A DNA stretch of 41,547 nt from Bacteroidota bacterium (GTDB lineage: Bacteria; Bacteroidota; Bacteroidia; Chitinophagales; Saprospiraceae), in assembly GCA_017857395.1 (NCBI GenBank), contig JAFMDF010000048.1, positions 1 to 41,547 of the forward strand, given 5' to 3'. The notes beneath the pieces were generated by a model. That model did no database searches. It saw only the letters and a list, made by a program, of their open reading frames with translations, and had not been told where the DNA came from. The position numbers and the translations under genes are program-made. Shown here in pieces: positions 34,995 through 41,547 of this stretch (positions are counted from its first letter, which is position 1; each line of letters begins with the position of its first letter).

Positions 34995-37109
34995 TTAACT
35001 AATTCGACTCCAAGCCTTATATTTTTTACCCTGCGTTTTCATATACCAATTCAACCGAGCATTAATTTCCTTTTCTAAATTAGGGTCTTGGTCTAATATT
35101 CTAGCCGCTACTTCTCTAGCAATTTGTAAAATTCGTTGGTCTTTCGACAAATCCGCTAGTTTAAAATTTAGAATCCCACTTTGTTGAGTACCTTCCATAT
35201 TACCTGGCCCTCTTAATTGCAAATCTGCTTCTGCTATTTTGAAACCATCATTGGTGCCTGTCATGGTTTGAATACGAGAACGAGCTTCTTTACTCAATTT
35301 ATAGCCTGTCATCAAAATACAATAAGATTGTTCTGCCCCTCGCCCTACTCTACCTCGCAATTGATGCAATTGAGATAAACCAAAGCGTTCCGTATTTTCA
35401 ATAATCATCACTGAGGCATTTGGTACATTTACGCCGACTTCAATAACGGTAGTTGCCACCATAATCTGAGTTTCTCCTTTTATAAATCGCTGCATTTCAA
35501 AATCCTTATCTTTAGCTTTCATTTTTCCATGCACTACACTAATTTGATACTCAGGCATTGGAAAATCTCTTAGCAATAATTCATAGCCATTTTCTAAGTT
35601 CTGTAAATCCAGTTTTTCTGATTCTTGAATCAATGGAAAGACAATATAAATCTGCCTTCCTTTCGTTATTTCTTCCTTCATAAAACCCAATACCCGCAGT
35701 CGATGTCCTTCATGCCTATGCACCGTTTTAATTTCTTTTCGACCTGGCGGTAATTCATCAATAACCGATACTTCTAAATCTCCGTATAGGGTCATGGCTA
35801 AAGTTCTTGGAATAGGCGTTGCAGTCATTACCAAAATATGAGGTGGACTTGGTTTACTTTTTTGCCATAATTTTGCTCGATGTTTAACCCCAAATCGGTG
35901 TTGTTCGTCCGTAATTGCTAAACCTAATTTTGGGAAGACCACCCAATCTTCAATCAGGGCATGCGTACCAATTAGGATATCTATTTCGCCATTTTTTAAG
36001 CGTTCTAATAAAGCTGCTCTTTTTTTGCCTTTGACACTTCCCGACAAAAAGCCAACCTCAATATCTAAACCTTCAACATATTCAGAAATGCCTGCAAAAT
36101 GTTGTTGAGCTAAAATTTCTGTAGGCGCCATCAAGCAAGATTGATAACCATTATCCAATGCAATTAACATACACATTAAGCCGACTATCGTTTTTCCACT
36201 TCCTACATCGCCTTGTAACAATCGGTTTAATTGCCTTCCAGAACCTAAATCTCTTCGAATTTCTTTAATTACCCGTTTTTGCGCACCTGTCAATTCAAAG
36301 GGTAATTTTTCATTAAAAAAGGTTAGAAATTTATCCCCTATGGCAGGGAATGGAATGCCTTTTATGGTTGCTTTTCGATGCCCTCTAATTTGTAATAAAC
36401 GCAATTGTAAGAAGAATAATTCTTCAAATTTTAAGCGTTTTGTTGCCCGTTCTAATTCTTTGGCAGTCGTCGGAAAATGAATATGCTGAATCGCCTCAAA
36501 ACGAGAAGGGAAATTAAATTTCTCAATCATGTAATTCGGCAAATTCTCCCGAATATCTGTTGGCTGAATTTTTTCAAAAATCGTCTTCATCAGTTTCCTT
36601 CGCCCTTTGGCATCCAAGCCTTTCAAATTTAATTTTTCGGTACTCGGATAAACAGGTGCAAAAGAAGATGCTTTTTTAATACCTTCTTCCGTAACTATTT
36701 CCATTTCTGGATGCGGTAAGCTTAATTTTCCTTTGAAATTATTGATTTTACCAAAAGCCACATATTCCTTACCAATTTGCAAACTTTTCTGTAACCAACT
36801 AACGCCTGTAAACCAAACCAAATCTATTACGCCTGTATCATCTCGAAATCGACCAACCAAGCGTTTCTTTCTACCATCTCCAGCAGTCTCCAATCGACGT
36901 AAAATACCTCGGATTTGTACCGTTTCTGAATCTTCGTTTAAATCTCTAACTTTATGAAATTTCGTTTTATCAACGTAACGAAAAGGAAAACTCATCAGCA
37001 AATCTCGAAGGGTAAAAACACTTAGTTCTTTTTTCAATAATTCTCCTCGTGCTGGCCCGACTCCCTTTAAATATTCAATTGGACTATCTAGAATAGCTGT
37101 TGATTGCAT
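34995..37109 (-). CDS. recG: ATP-dependent DNA helicase RecG
   Basis: 704 aa, typical length. Superfamily 2 helicase that remodels stalled forks and branch-migrates Holliday junctions. The N-terminal OB-fold wedge domain (about 60-150; VQIRGILRRLE, RFRDDTGVIDLVWF) leads to helicase motifs: Walker A GDVGSGKT near residue 300, motif II DEQHRFGVKHR, motif III MTATPIPRTLAMT, motif V TVIEVGVNVPNASVM, motif VI HQLRGRVGRG, and the C-terminal RecG segment (ADLQLRGPGNMEGTQQSG). All key residues are present. Start ATG 37109 gives the expected short N-terminus (MQSTAILDSPIEYLKGVGP). It appears monocistronic; a cluster of hairpins lies just upstream of the start. Confidence 0.98.
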   Translation of the reverse strand: MQSTAILDSPIEYLKGVGPARGELLKKELSVFTLRDLLMSFPFRYVDKTKFHKVRDLNEDSETVQIRGILRRLETAGDGRKKRLVGRFRDDTGVIDLVWFTGVSWLQKSLQIGKEYVAFGKINNFKGKLSLPHPEMEIVTEEGIKKASSFAPVYPSTEKLNLKGLDAKGRRKLMKTIFEKIQPTDIRENLPNYMIEKFNFPSRFEAIQHIHFPTTAKELERATKRLKFEELFFLQLRLLQIRGHRKATIKGIPFPAIGDKFLTFFNEKLPFELTGAQKRVIKEIRRDLGSGRQLNRLLQGDVGSGKTIVGLMCMLIALDNGYQSCLMAPTEILAQQHFAGISEYVEGLDIEVGFLSGSVKGKKRAALLERLKNGEIDILIGTHALIEDWVVFPKLGLAITDEQHRFGVKHRAKLWQKSKPSPPHILVMTATPIPRTLAMTLYGDLEVSVIDELPPGRKEIKTVHRHEGHRLRVLGFMKEEITKGRQIYIVFPLIQESEKLDLQNLENGYELLLRDFPMPEYQISVVHGKMKAKDKDFEMQRFIKGETQIMVATTVIEVGVNVPNASVMIIENTERFGLSQLHQLRGRVGRGAEQSYCILMTGYKLSKEARSRIQTMTGTNDGFKIAEADLQLRGPGNMEGTQQSGILNFKLADLSKDQRILQIAREVAARILDQDPNLEKEINARLNWYMKTQGKKYKAWSRIS

Positions 37110-37139
37110 TTATGTAATTTTCAATTTAGTATTTTGCTA

Positions 37140-37372
37140 TTATCAAGTAACTTCCGTTACTCGATAATTTCAGTATTTCACTATTATCAAGTAGCTTCCC
37201 GCTACTTGATAATTTTAATATTTCTCTTTATCAAGTAACAGGCAATTACTTACGTAGTTTAAGCAGCGCTATAAAATCTTCCAGCAACGAGAAGTTACCA
37301 AGCATCTCAAAATCAATATTTCGGCAATATCAGTCTATAAAATCTTCCAGTAACGGGAAGTTACTGGAAGAT
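37140..37372. repeat. Cluster of related hairpins upstream of recG
   Basis: Three copies of TTATCAAGTARC occur at 37140, 37184 and 37228. The first two form stems with their partners (37156-37167, one mismatch; 37201-37212, perfect 12 bp). A separate pair repeats CTATAAAATCTTCCAG at a 66-nt offset, and the second copy makes a perfect 13-bp stem (37342-37354 / 37360-37372, GGGAA loop). The motif AGTAAC / GTTACT is common to most of them. This is a local family of small palindromes, not a gene. Confidence 0.8.
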
Positions 37373-37493
37373 AATTCGACAAAATAACAAGTTTCTTCAT
37401 TTTGGCAATAAATTCATAATTAATTCATTGTCAAAACTTTACAAAATCATTAAATAATAAATAAAAATAAATTAAATTTTTTTATATATAAAA

Positions 37494-37526
37494 TTTGACT
37501 TTAACCTACTTTAACCCTTACATTTG
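37494..37526 (+). promoter_or_regulatory. Possible Bacteroidota-type promoter
   Basis: TTTG at 37494-37497 and TACATTTG at 37519-37526, 21 nt apart, match the TTTG / TAnnTTTG pattern of the main sigma factor in this phylum. No recognised gene follows closely; the first plus-strand gene starts nearly 1 kb later. Confidence 0.4.
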
Positions 37527-37830
37527 TAACACCGAATTAAGCATCTAAGTTAATAAATTTTCACTTTTTAGAAACAGATGCAATATGAAATATCAAGCAA
37601 ATACTTCAAAAAGGATTTATTCCTTTCTCACTAATCTCAGTTATTACATCAATCTACAAACAAGGTTTTTCAAATCTTACATTTCCAATTAATGTGCAGG
37701 TAAAAATTACCTCCTTTCTTTTTTTTTCCAGAAACCGTACCTACTTATAATTTTAATTTTGAATGAAGTAACTCATTGACTATTATTAGTCAAATTTTGA
37801 GTTAGTTTACTTTCAAATTAAATGCTAGCA

Positions 37831-37861
37831 AAATAATTGACCACTTGTTTGTCAATTATTT
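37831..37861. repeat. 11-bp inverted repeat
   Basis: AAATAATTGAC (37831-37841) and GTCAATTATTT (37851-37861) are exact complements with a 9-nt loop. AT-rich, so it may be chance structure or a weak terminator. Confidence 0.5.
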
Positions 37862-38498
37862 ATGTGTGCAATCATTTAAGGCTTTTACGCTTTGTAAAGA
37901 CTATAAAGTACAAATGATTTCAGCTTAAAATTTTAGAAATAATACGGATATAAGTTGTCGTAATATCTCTTTGTATTTTTTTTGGATAAAAAAAATTTGT
38001 ATCGTTATGCAAATGTATAGAGTATTGAACAAACCGAATAATTAAATTTTCAAGCCAGTACATCTATAAATTTTAATAAATTGTTGAAATTTAACATATA
38101 TTGGCTTAGTTATTGATATATTATTCACGTTGATACATATTCAAAATTGTAACGATTTTAAAAGTTTTTGTAGTTGTCCCCTCAACTCATTCTAACATAT
38201 CCAAAAAAAAACAGGGGGATTACAAGGCAAATTACTAGACACTACTGACACAACACTTTAAAATTCGAATTCAAAAGACAAAGAACCCTCCTTGTTTTGA
38301 GTTTCAAATTAAAAGAGTCAATTTTTTGTAAAAAAGTTTAATTGTATTCCCATTAGCATTATTGTCTATAACAATTCAACTTCCTTTCCATTAAATCATT
38401 CCTTTTAATCCTCACTTCTTCGGTCGGTTGCCATTTGTTGCTTGATTTTGAGTTTGTCTATTACAACAAACTTTTTAATCTCCATTCAACATTTTCCC

Positions 38499-38816
38499 AT
38501 GAAGCAAATCGACACTTTCGATTCTTTACAACAATTTAACTTCTCTGATGCTACTGCGAAAGCAAAAAGAGAAAAATTCGGTTCTTTTCTACTAGCTATT
38601 GTAGGTGTACTTGGCTTATTAGCCATTAGTACCTCAGGTTTACAACAACCTACTCATGATGCTATCAATAAAGAAAAAACCACTAAATTTTGGTTAACGC
38701 CGTCCTCATTGAATGCTGAACAAACAGCACTCAATACCCCATCTATCCAATCATATAAGACTGGTACACAACTAATTGTTGCTGCTGAAATAGCAGGTGC
38801 CAAAAGATTGAATTAA
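38499..38816 (+). CDS. Small single-helix membrane protein of unknown function
   Basis: 105 aa if started at ATG 38499; the frame is open back to 38442 but that leader is low-complexity. A charged N-terminal stretch (residues 1-28, KAKREKF at its end) precedes one clear transmembrane helix at about 29-49 (GSFLLAIVGVLGLLAISTSGL). The tail is polar, serine- and threonine-rich and ends in IVAAEIAGAKRLN. The positive residues before the helix suggest the N-terminus stays in the cytoplasm. I do not recognise the family. It is isolated, with long non-coding stretches on both sides and no partner gene. Confidence 0.5.
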   Translation: MKQIDTFDSLQQFNFSDATAKAKREKFGSFLLAIVGVLGLLAISTSGLQQPTHDAINKEKTTKFWLTPSSLNAEQTALNTPSIQSYKTGTQLIVAAEIAGAKRLN

Positions 38817-38975
38817 TGGATTCATTGCAATAATAAAGACTACTTATGACACGATGGAAAGTAATTTTCATCAAAAACAGGACTTGCAGATTATCTAGTT
38901 TTCACTAATTCAGTAAATCTTGAATATTCTTGTCCTCCTGTAATTAATACGGAATACGGAATTAATAAAAAAACG

Positions 38976-39138
38976 TCTCAAAAGGACAAAAAATGCACTG
39001 TGAAATACCCGTGCTTTGAGAACACGAAAGTTTTCGACTGCATTAAAAAAGATGCAGTTACATTACCCCCCTACACATTAGGGAACACTATTTTACACCT
39101 AATAACCCGTGGCATTTATTTGCTGACGGGTTATTTTT
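38976..39138 (+). ncRNA. Candidate structured RNA ending in a terminator
   Basis: Complementary segments nest in order: TCTCAAA (38976-38982) with TTTGAGA (39015-39021), immediately inside it GCAC (38995-38998) with GTGC (39011-39014), then ACTGCAT (39037-39043) with ATGCAGT (39052-39058), then a terminator hairpin (39101-39135). The arrangement could be an independent small RNA or a 3' UTR of the membrane-protein gene. It matches no RNA family I know (not 6S, SRP, tmRNA or RNase P). The structure is read by eye and the call is tentative. Confidence 0.3.
39101..39138 (+). terminator. Rho-independent terminator
   Basis: AATAACCCGT (39101-39110) pairs with ACGGGTTATT (39126-39135), with an inner GCA/TGC pairing, followed by TTTTTG on the plus strand. 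It ends either the small membrane protein transcript or the candidate RNA just upstream. Confidence 0.85.
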
Positions 39139-39508
39139 GTTTAGGTATACTGTATAATAGTCAATCTCAATTTCAACCTCAAAATTCCAACCGAAGTATA
39201 ATGCCCTATTTCAATATAAAAAACGCCTTTAATCCAGAATGAGTCTCTAACCTCGCATCCCTGTTCGCCCTTCTAAATAATACGAAAAGCCTATAATTAG
39301 CATAATTCCTAAAAAATTAAAAAGCAATTGTACCGATCTATTTTTAATTTCCTTACTTTTACAGCACACTAAAATGATTATATTTTTAGTAACCAAACAA
39401 AAATCACAGTGACAGGCAACCCAATAGCAAATCAAACCAACCCGTCACTAACCTCCCACTAATACTAATGGGTAGGATTACCATTAATTATCACAAAAAA
39501 ATTAAACT

Positions 39509-40372
39509 ATGCGTTGGCAAGACAGTGAACGAAGTAAAAATGTTGACGACCGTAGAGGTCAAACTATGAAAAAAGTTGGTGGCGGTATTGGAATTGGAGC
39601 AATTATTATGGCAGTATTGGCTTTATTTTTAGGCGGCGACCCGATGGCAGTTTTACAAAATGCTGCTCAATCTCAACCTGCTCAAACTCAACAAAATCAG
39701 TCCGCTGATTTAGAAAGTAGACCAGATTATGCCCTTGGTGAATTTGTCAAGGTTGTTTTAAAGGAAACAGAAGATGTTTGGAATGCTCAATTTCCAGCAC
39801 AATTAGGAAGAAATTACCAACCACCAGTTTTAGTATTATATGACCGTCAAACAACTTCTGCCTGCGGTGCAGCTAGTTCTGCTACAGGGCCATTCTACTG
39901 TCCTGGCGACCAGAAATTATATATTGACCTTAGCTTTTATCAAGAGTTACAGACTCGATTTGGTGCTTCTGGAGATTTTGCTATGGCTTACATTGTAGCC
40001 CATGAGGTAGCACATCACATTCAATTTTTGTTAGATATTACGACTCAAGTAGAACAACAAAAACGAAGAATGAGTAAAACCGAAGGCAATCAAATGTCTG
40101 TTCGTTTAGAACTACAAGCAGATTATTTAGCGGGTGTTTGGGCGCATCATGGACAGAAAATGAAGGGCTTTTTGGAAGAAGGTGATTTAGAAGAAGCGGT
40201 ACAAGCAGCAGCAGCAGTTGGAGATGATAGAATCCAAAAGAAATCTAGAGGCTATGTCGTTCCAGATTCTTTTACACATGGTACTTCTGAGCAACGAGTT
40301 CGTTGGTTCAAAAAAGGCTTGTTGTCTGGTAAATTACAAGATGGAGATACTTTTGGTACGAATAATTTGTAA
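39509..40372 (+). CDS. Neutral zinc metallopeptidase, YpfJ family
   Basis: 287 aa, membrane-anchored. The N-terminus (MRWQDSERSKNVDDRRG) is the hallmark of the YpfJ/COG2321 family, followed by a transmembrane helix at about 24-42 and a Gln-rich linker (50-66). The catalytic domain carries HEVAH at 165-169 (two zinc ligands and the catalytic Glu), and E201 in LELQADYLAGVWAHH fits as the third ligand. A CGAASSATGPFYCP segment has two Cys that may pair. Orientation suggests a periplasmic protease domain. The physiological substrate is unknown for the family. It stands alone, with a hairpin at 40388-40434 after its stop. Confidence 0.93.
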   Translation: MRWQDSERSKNVDDRRGQTMKKVGGGIGIGAIIMAVLALFLGGDPMAVLQNAAQSQPAQTQQNQSADLESRPDYALGEFVKVVLKETEDVWNAQFPAQLGRNYQPPVLVLYDRQTTSACGAASSATGPFYCPGDQKLYIDLSFYQELQTRFGASGDFAMAYIVAHEVAHHIQFLLDITTQVEQQKRRMSKTEGNQMSVRLELQADYLAGVWAHHGQKMKGFLEEGDLEEAVQAAAAVGDDRIQKKSRGYVVPDSFTHGTSEQRVRWFKKGLLSGKLQDGDTFGTNNL

Positions 40373-40387
40373 TTATTAACCGTTAAT

Positions 40388-40434
40388 AGAAGTTATTGGA
40401 GGTTATTTCCTTAGAACATCCTCCAATAATTTCT
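40388..40434. terminator. Hairpin after the zinc metallopeptidase gene
   Basis: AGAAGTTATTGGAGG (40388-40402) pairs with CCTCCAATAATTTCT (40420-40434) over 15 bp with one G-U pair and a 17-nt loop. It starts 16 bases past the stop. No long T-run follows, so it is a plausible but imperfect terminator. Confidence 0.55.
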
Positions 40435-40607
40435 GTTAATTCCACTTATTAAAGCCTGTTCAATAAACTGTGCAAAAAAATTCTTTTTTAATAATTTGAT
40501 TGTCGTTTTTTCTACTTGCTCTAAACTTTAGAGGATAGCAACCGATTGAAAACCATCTAAGAATCTAGGTTATTTCATCTCGCCACTTAATTCGATTTCA
40601 CCTTTTT

Positions 40608-40820
40608 TTACTGCTGTTTCGCTTTTTTTACGATTGCTTCTAGTTCTTCCAATTCCTCCTTCGTCAGCTCTGTTTCCGGATCATTAATGAAAGTGGCGAC
40701 TGCATCTGTTAACGAGCCTTTAAAGAAGGTTTTGAGCATATTTTCAAAAACGATGCGACCAGTTGTGGAATGTTGAGATACTGTAAAATAAATAAACTGA
40801 CGCCCTTTTTTTTCATGCAT
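40608..40820 (-). pseudogene. BlaI/MecI/CopY C-terminal fragment lacking the DNA-binding domain
   Basis: 70 aa. GRQFIYFTVSQ matches the end of the winged helix of BlaI-type repressors, and NMLKTFFKGSLTDAVATFI followed by LTKEELEELEAIVKK matches their C-terminal dimerisation domain. A full BlaI is about 120-125 aa; here the N-terminal helix-turn-helix is missing and an in-frame TAG lies 12 bases upstream of the ATG. The partner sensor protease (BlaR1/M56) is absent. An AGGA stands 7 bases before the ATG, so it could still be translated as a dimerisation-only protein. I call it a probable remnant; a functional mini-protein is the alternative. Confidence 0.55.
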
Positions 40821-40881
40821 TAAATGTCCTTTCTAAGCAATAATCAGGAGATTTTGTAATATCAGTTTTTTATTTGATTAT

Positions 40882-41448
40882 CTATACAAGCGGTCCAGAA
40901 TCAGCCGCTAATAATAACTCTTCTTTATTCGCTTCCAAGACCTTAATAATAAAGCCCATCAATTCTCCTAAATCCCAGCCAAGCATCTCTGCTCCTTTTC
41001 GCACCTCTTCTCTATCTACTTTTGCAGCAAATTTGGGGTTCTTAAACTTCTTTTTTACAGATTTGACAGACATCCCTTCTATTTTAGTCGGTCGAATCAA
41101 AGCCGCCGCAACAATAAAGCCCGTCAATTCGTCTGCTGCTACAATTGCCTTATCTAATACAGAATTTCTTGGGACATTCCACTTAGTATAATGTCCAGCA
41201 ATGGCATGCGCTAATTCTGTTTCCCCCATATCATTCAATTGCTTGACGATTACATTAGGGTGCTCTTCAGGATATTTTTCATAATCTGCATCGTGCAATA
41301 AACCAGTTATTGCAAATTTATCTGCATCTTCGCCCAAATGTTCCCCTAATGCTTCCATCACTAACTCCACTGTTCGAGCATGGCGTAATAAAGAAGCACC
41401 TTCGGTATAGCTGGCTAAAATTTCTCTTGATTGTTCTCTTGTTATCAT
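40882..41448 (-). CDS. HD-domain phosphohydrolase-like protein
   Basis: 188 aa from ATG 41448; the frame is open to 41511, but the extra 21 residues (rich in His, Thr and Ser) look non-coding. HD-superfamily metal ligands are visible: H23 in RHARTVE, H52-D53 in LLHDADYEKYPEEHP, and D106 in VAADELTG. The domain is short and has no fused partner. Related proteins are annotated as HDIG or HDOD-like hydrolases acting on phosphate esters or nucleotides; the substrate is unknown. The BlaI fragment lies 61 bases downstream on the same strand, so co-transcription is possible. Confidence 0.85.
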   Translation of the reverse strand: MITREQSREILASYTEGASLLRHARTVELVMEALGEHLGEDADKFAITGLLHDADYEKYPEEHPNVIVKQLNDMGETELAHAIAGHYTKWNVPRNSVLDKAIVAADELTGFIVAAALIRPTKIEGMSVKSVKKKFKNPKFAAKVDREEVRKGAEMLGWDLGELMGFIIKVLEANKEELLLAADSGPLV

Positions 41449-41547
41449 AAAATATGTGTTTGTGAGGTGATGAGTTTGATGAGATTTATAAGTTAATGAT
41501 AGGCTGTGCAAACGAGGCTAAAAAGTTCCCCAACTTTTTACAAGAAA

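Larger units (their letters stand above)
37110..38498. other. 1.4-kb non-coding region
   Basis: The longest gene-free stretch in the window, between recG (-) and a small plus-strand gene. Its left end holds a cluster of hairpins (37140-37372), followed by a promoter-like motif (37494-37526), a 35-codon frame (37585-37692, no recognisable features) and an 11-bp stem (37831-37861). The rest, to 38498, is AT-rich without visible coding or structure. An unannotated RNA is possible after the promoter-like motif. Confidence 0.55.
38817..39508. other. Spacer with possible structured RNA
   Basis: About 690 bases between the small membrane protein and the zinc metallopeptidase, both on the plus strand. 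The middle carries several complementary segments ending in an intrinsic terminator (see the ncRNA and terminator entries). The right part, 39140-39508, holds only unconvincing short frames and should contain the metallopeptidase promoter. Confidence 0.55.

Noticed and set aside
39000-39242. 80-codon plus-strand frame
   Set aside because: Runs straight through the terminator hairpin at 39101-39135 and has no family resemblance or ATG start at its 5' end; better explained as non-coding.
39247-39435. 62-codon minus-strand frame with several Cys and a short hydrophobic tail
   Set aside because: No start-site context, no homologue recognised, lies in the upstream region of the metallopeptidase gene.

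Overview
The window looks like a chromosomal segment of a Bacteroidota bacterium, probably a gliding or surface-attached marine/freshwater lineage such as Saprospirales; that rank is an inference. The grounds are: type IX secretion (T9SS) C-terminal sorting domains of both type A and type B, SprB-type repeats, PD40/OmpA proteins, AT-rich spacers, few Shine-Dalgarno sites and a possible TTTG/TAnnTTTG promoter. No tRNA, rRNA, CRISPR array, transposase or phage gene was seen.

Layout. 186-1811 (+) encodes a PD40 + regulatory-like + OmpA envelope protein resembling T9SS PorE without its TPR part. It converges on 1900-11358 (-), a giant (about 3150 aa) secreted protein of 24 SprB-like repeats mixed with PKD-like domains and ending in a type A sorting signal. 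After a 740-base spacer, a two-gene minus-strand operon (12098-15228) encodes a methyltransferase-like protein and a membrane-anchored M28 metallopeptidase. clpB (15480-18104) and a DUF1611 gene (18329-19387) follow on the same strand. A divergent spacer with a perfect 27-bp inverted repeat separates DUF1611 from an alpha/beta hydrolase (19787-20644, +), whose 3' end overlaps proC (20622-21425, -) by 23 bases. The second giant gene (22039-31365, -) encodes about 3108 aa: a PPC-like domain, 28 SprB-like repeats, a PKD domain, then cohesin-like/dockerin/cohesin-like modules and a type A sorting signal.

The remainder is a Methyltransf_32-type methyltransferase (32376-33554, -), a small type B-sorted protein (33951-34607, +), recG (34995-37109, -), a hairpin-rich 1.4-kb non-coding stretch, a small one-helix membrane protein (38499-38816, +), a possible structured RNA ending in a terminator (about 38976-39138), a YpfJ-type zinc metallopeptidase (39509-40372, +), an apparent BlaI C-terminal-only remnant (40608-40820, -) and an HD-domain protein (40882-41448, -).

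Functionally the window mixes housekeeping genes (clpB, recG, proC) with a secreted-surface theme. Three proteins carry T9SS signals, and the two giant repeat proteins take up roughly 45% of the window. Both repeat arrays hold nearly identical recent internal duplications, so they appear to be expanding and contracting by recombination. No T9SS machinery gene is present, so the export link rests on the sorting domains alone.
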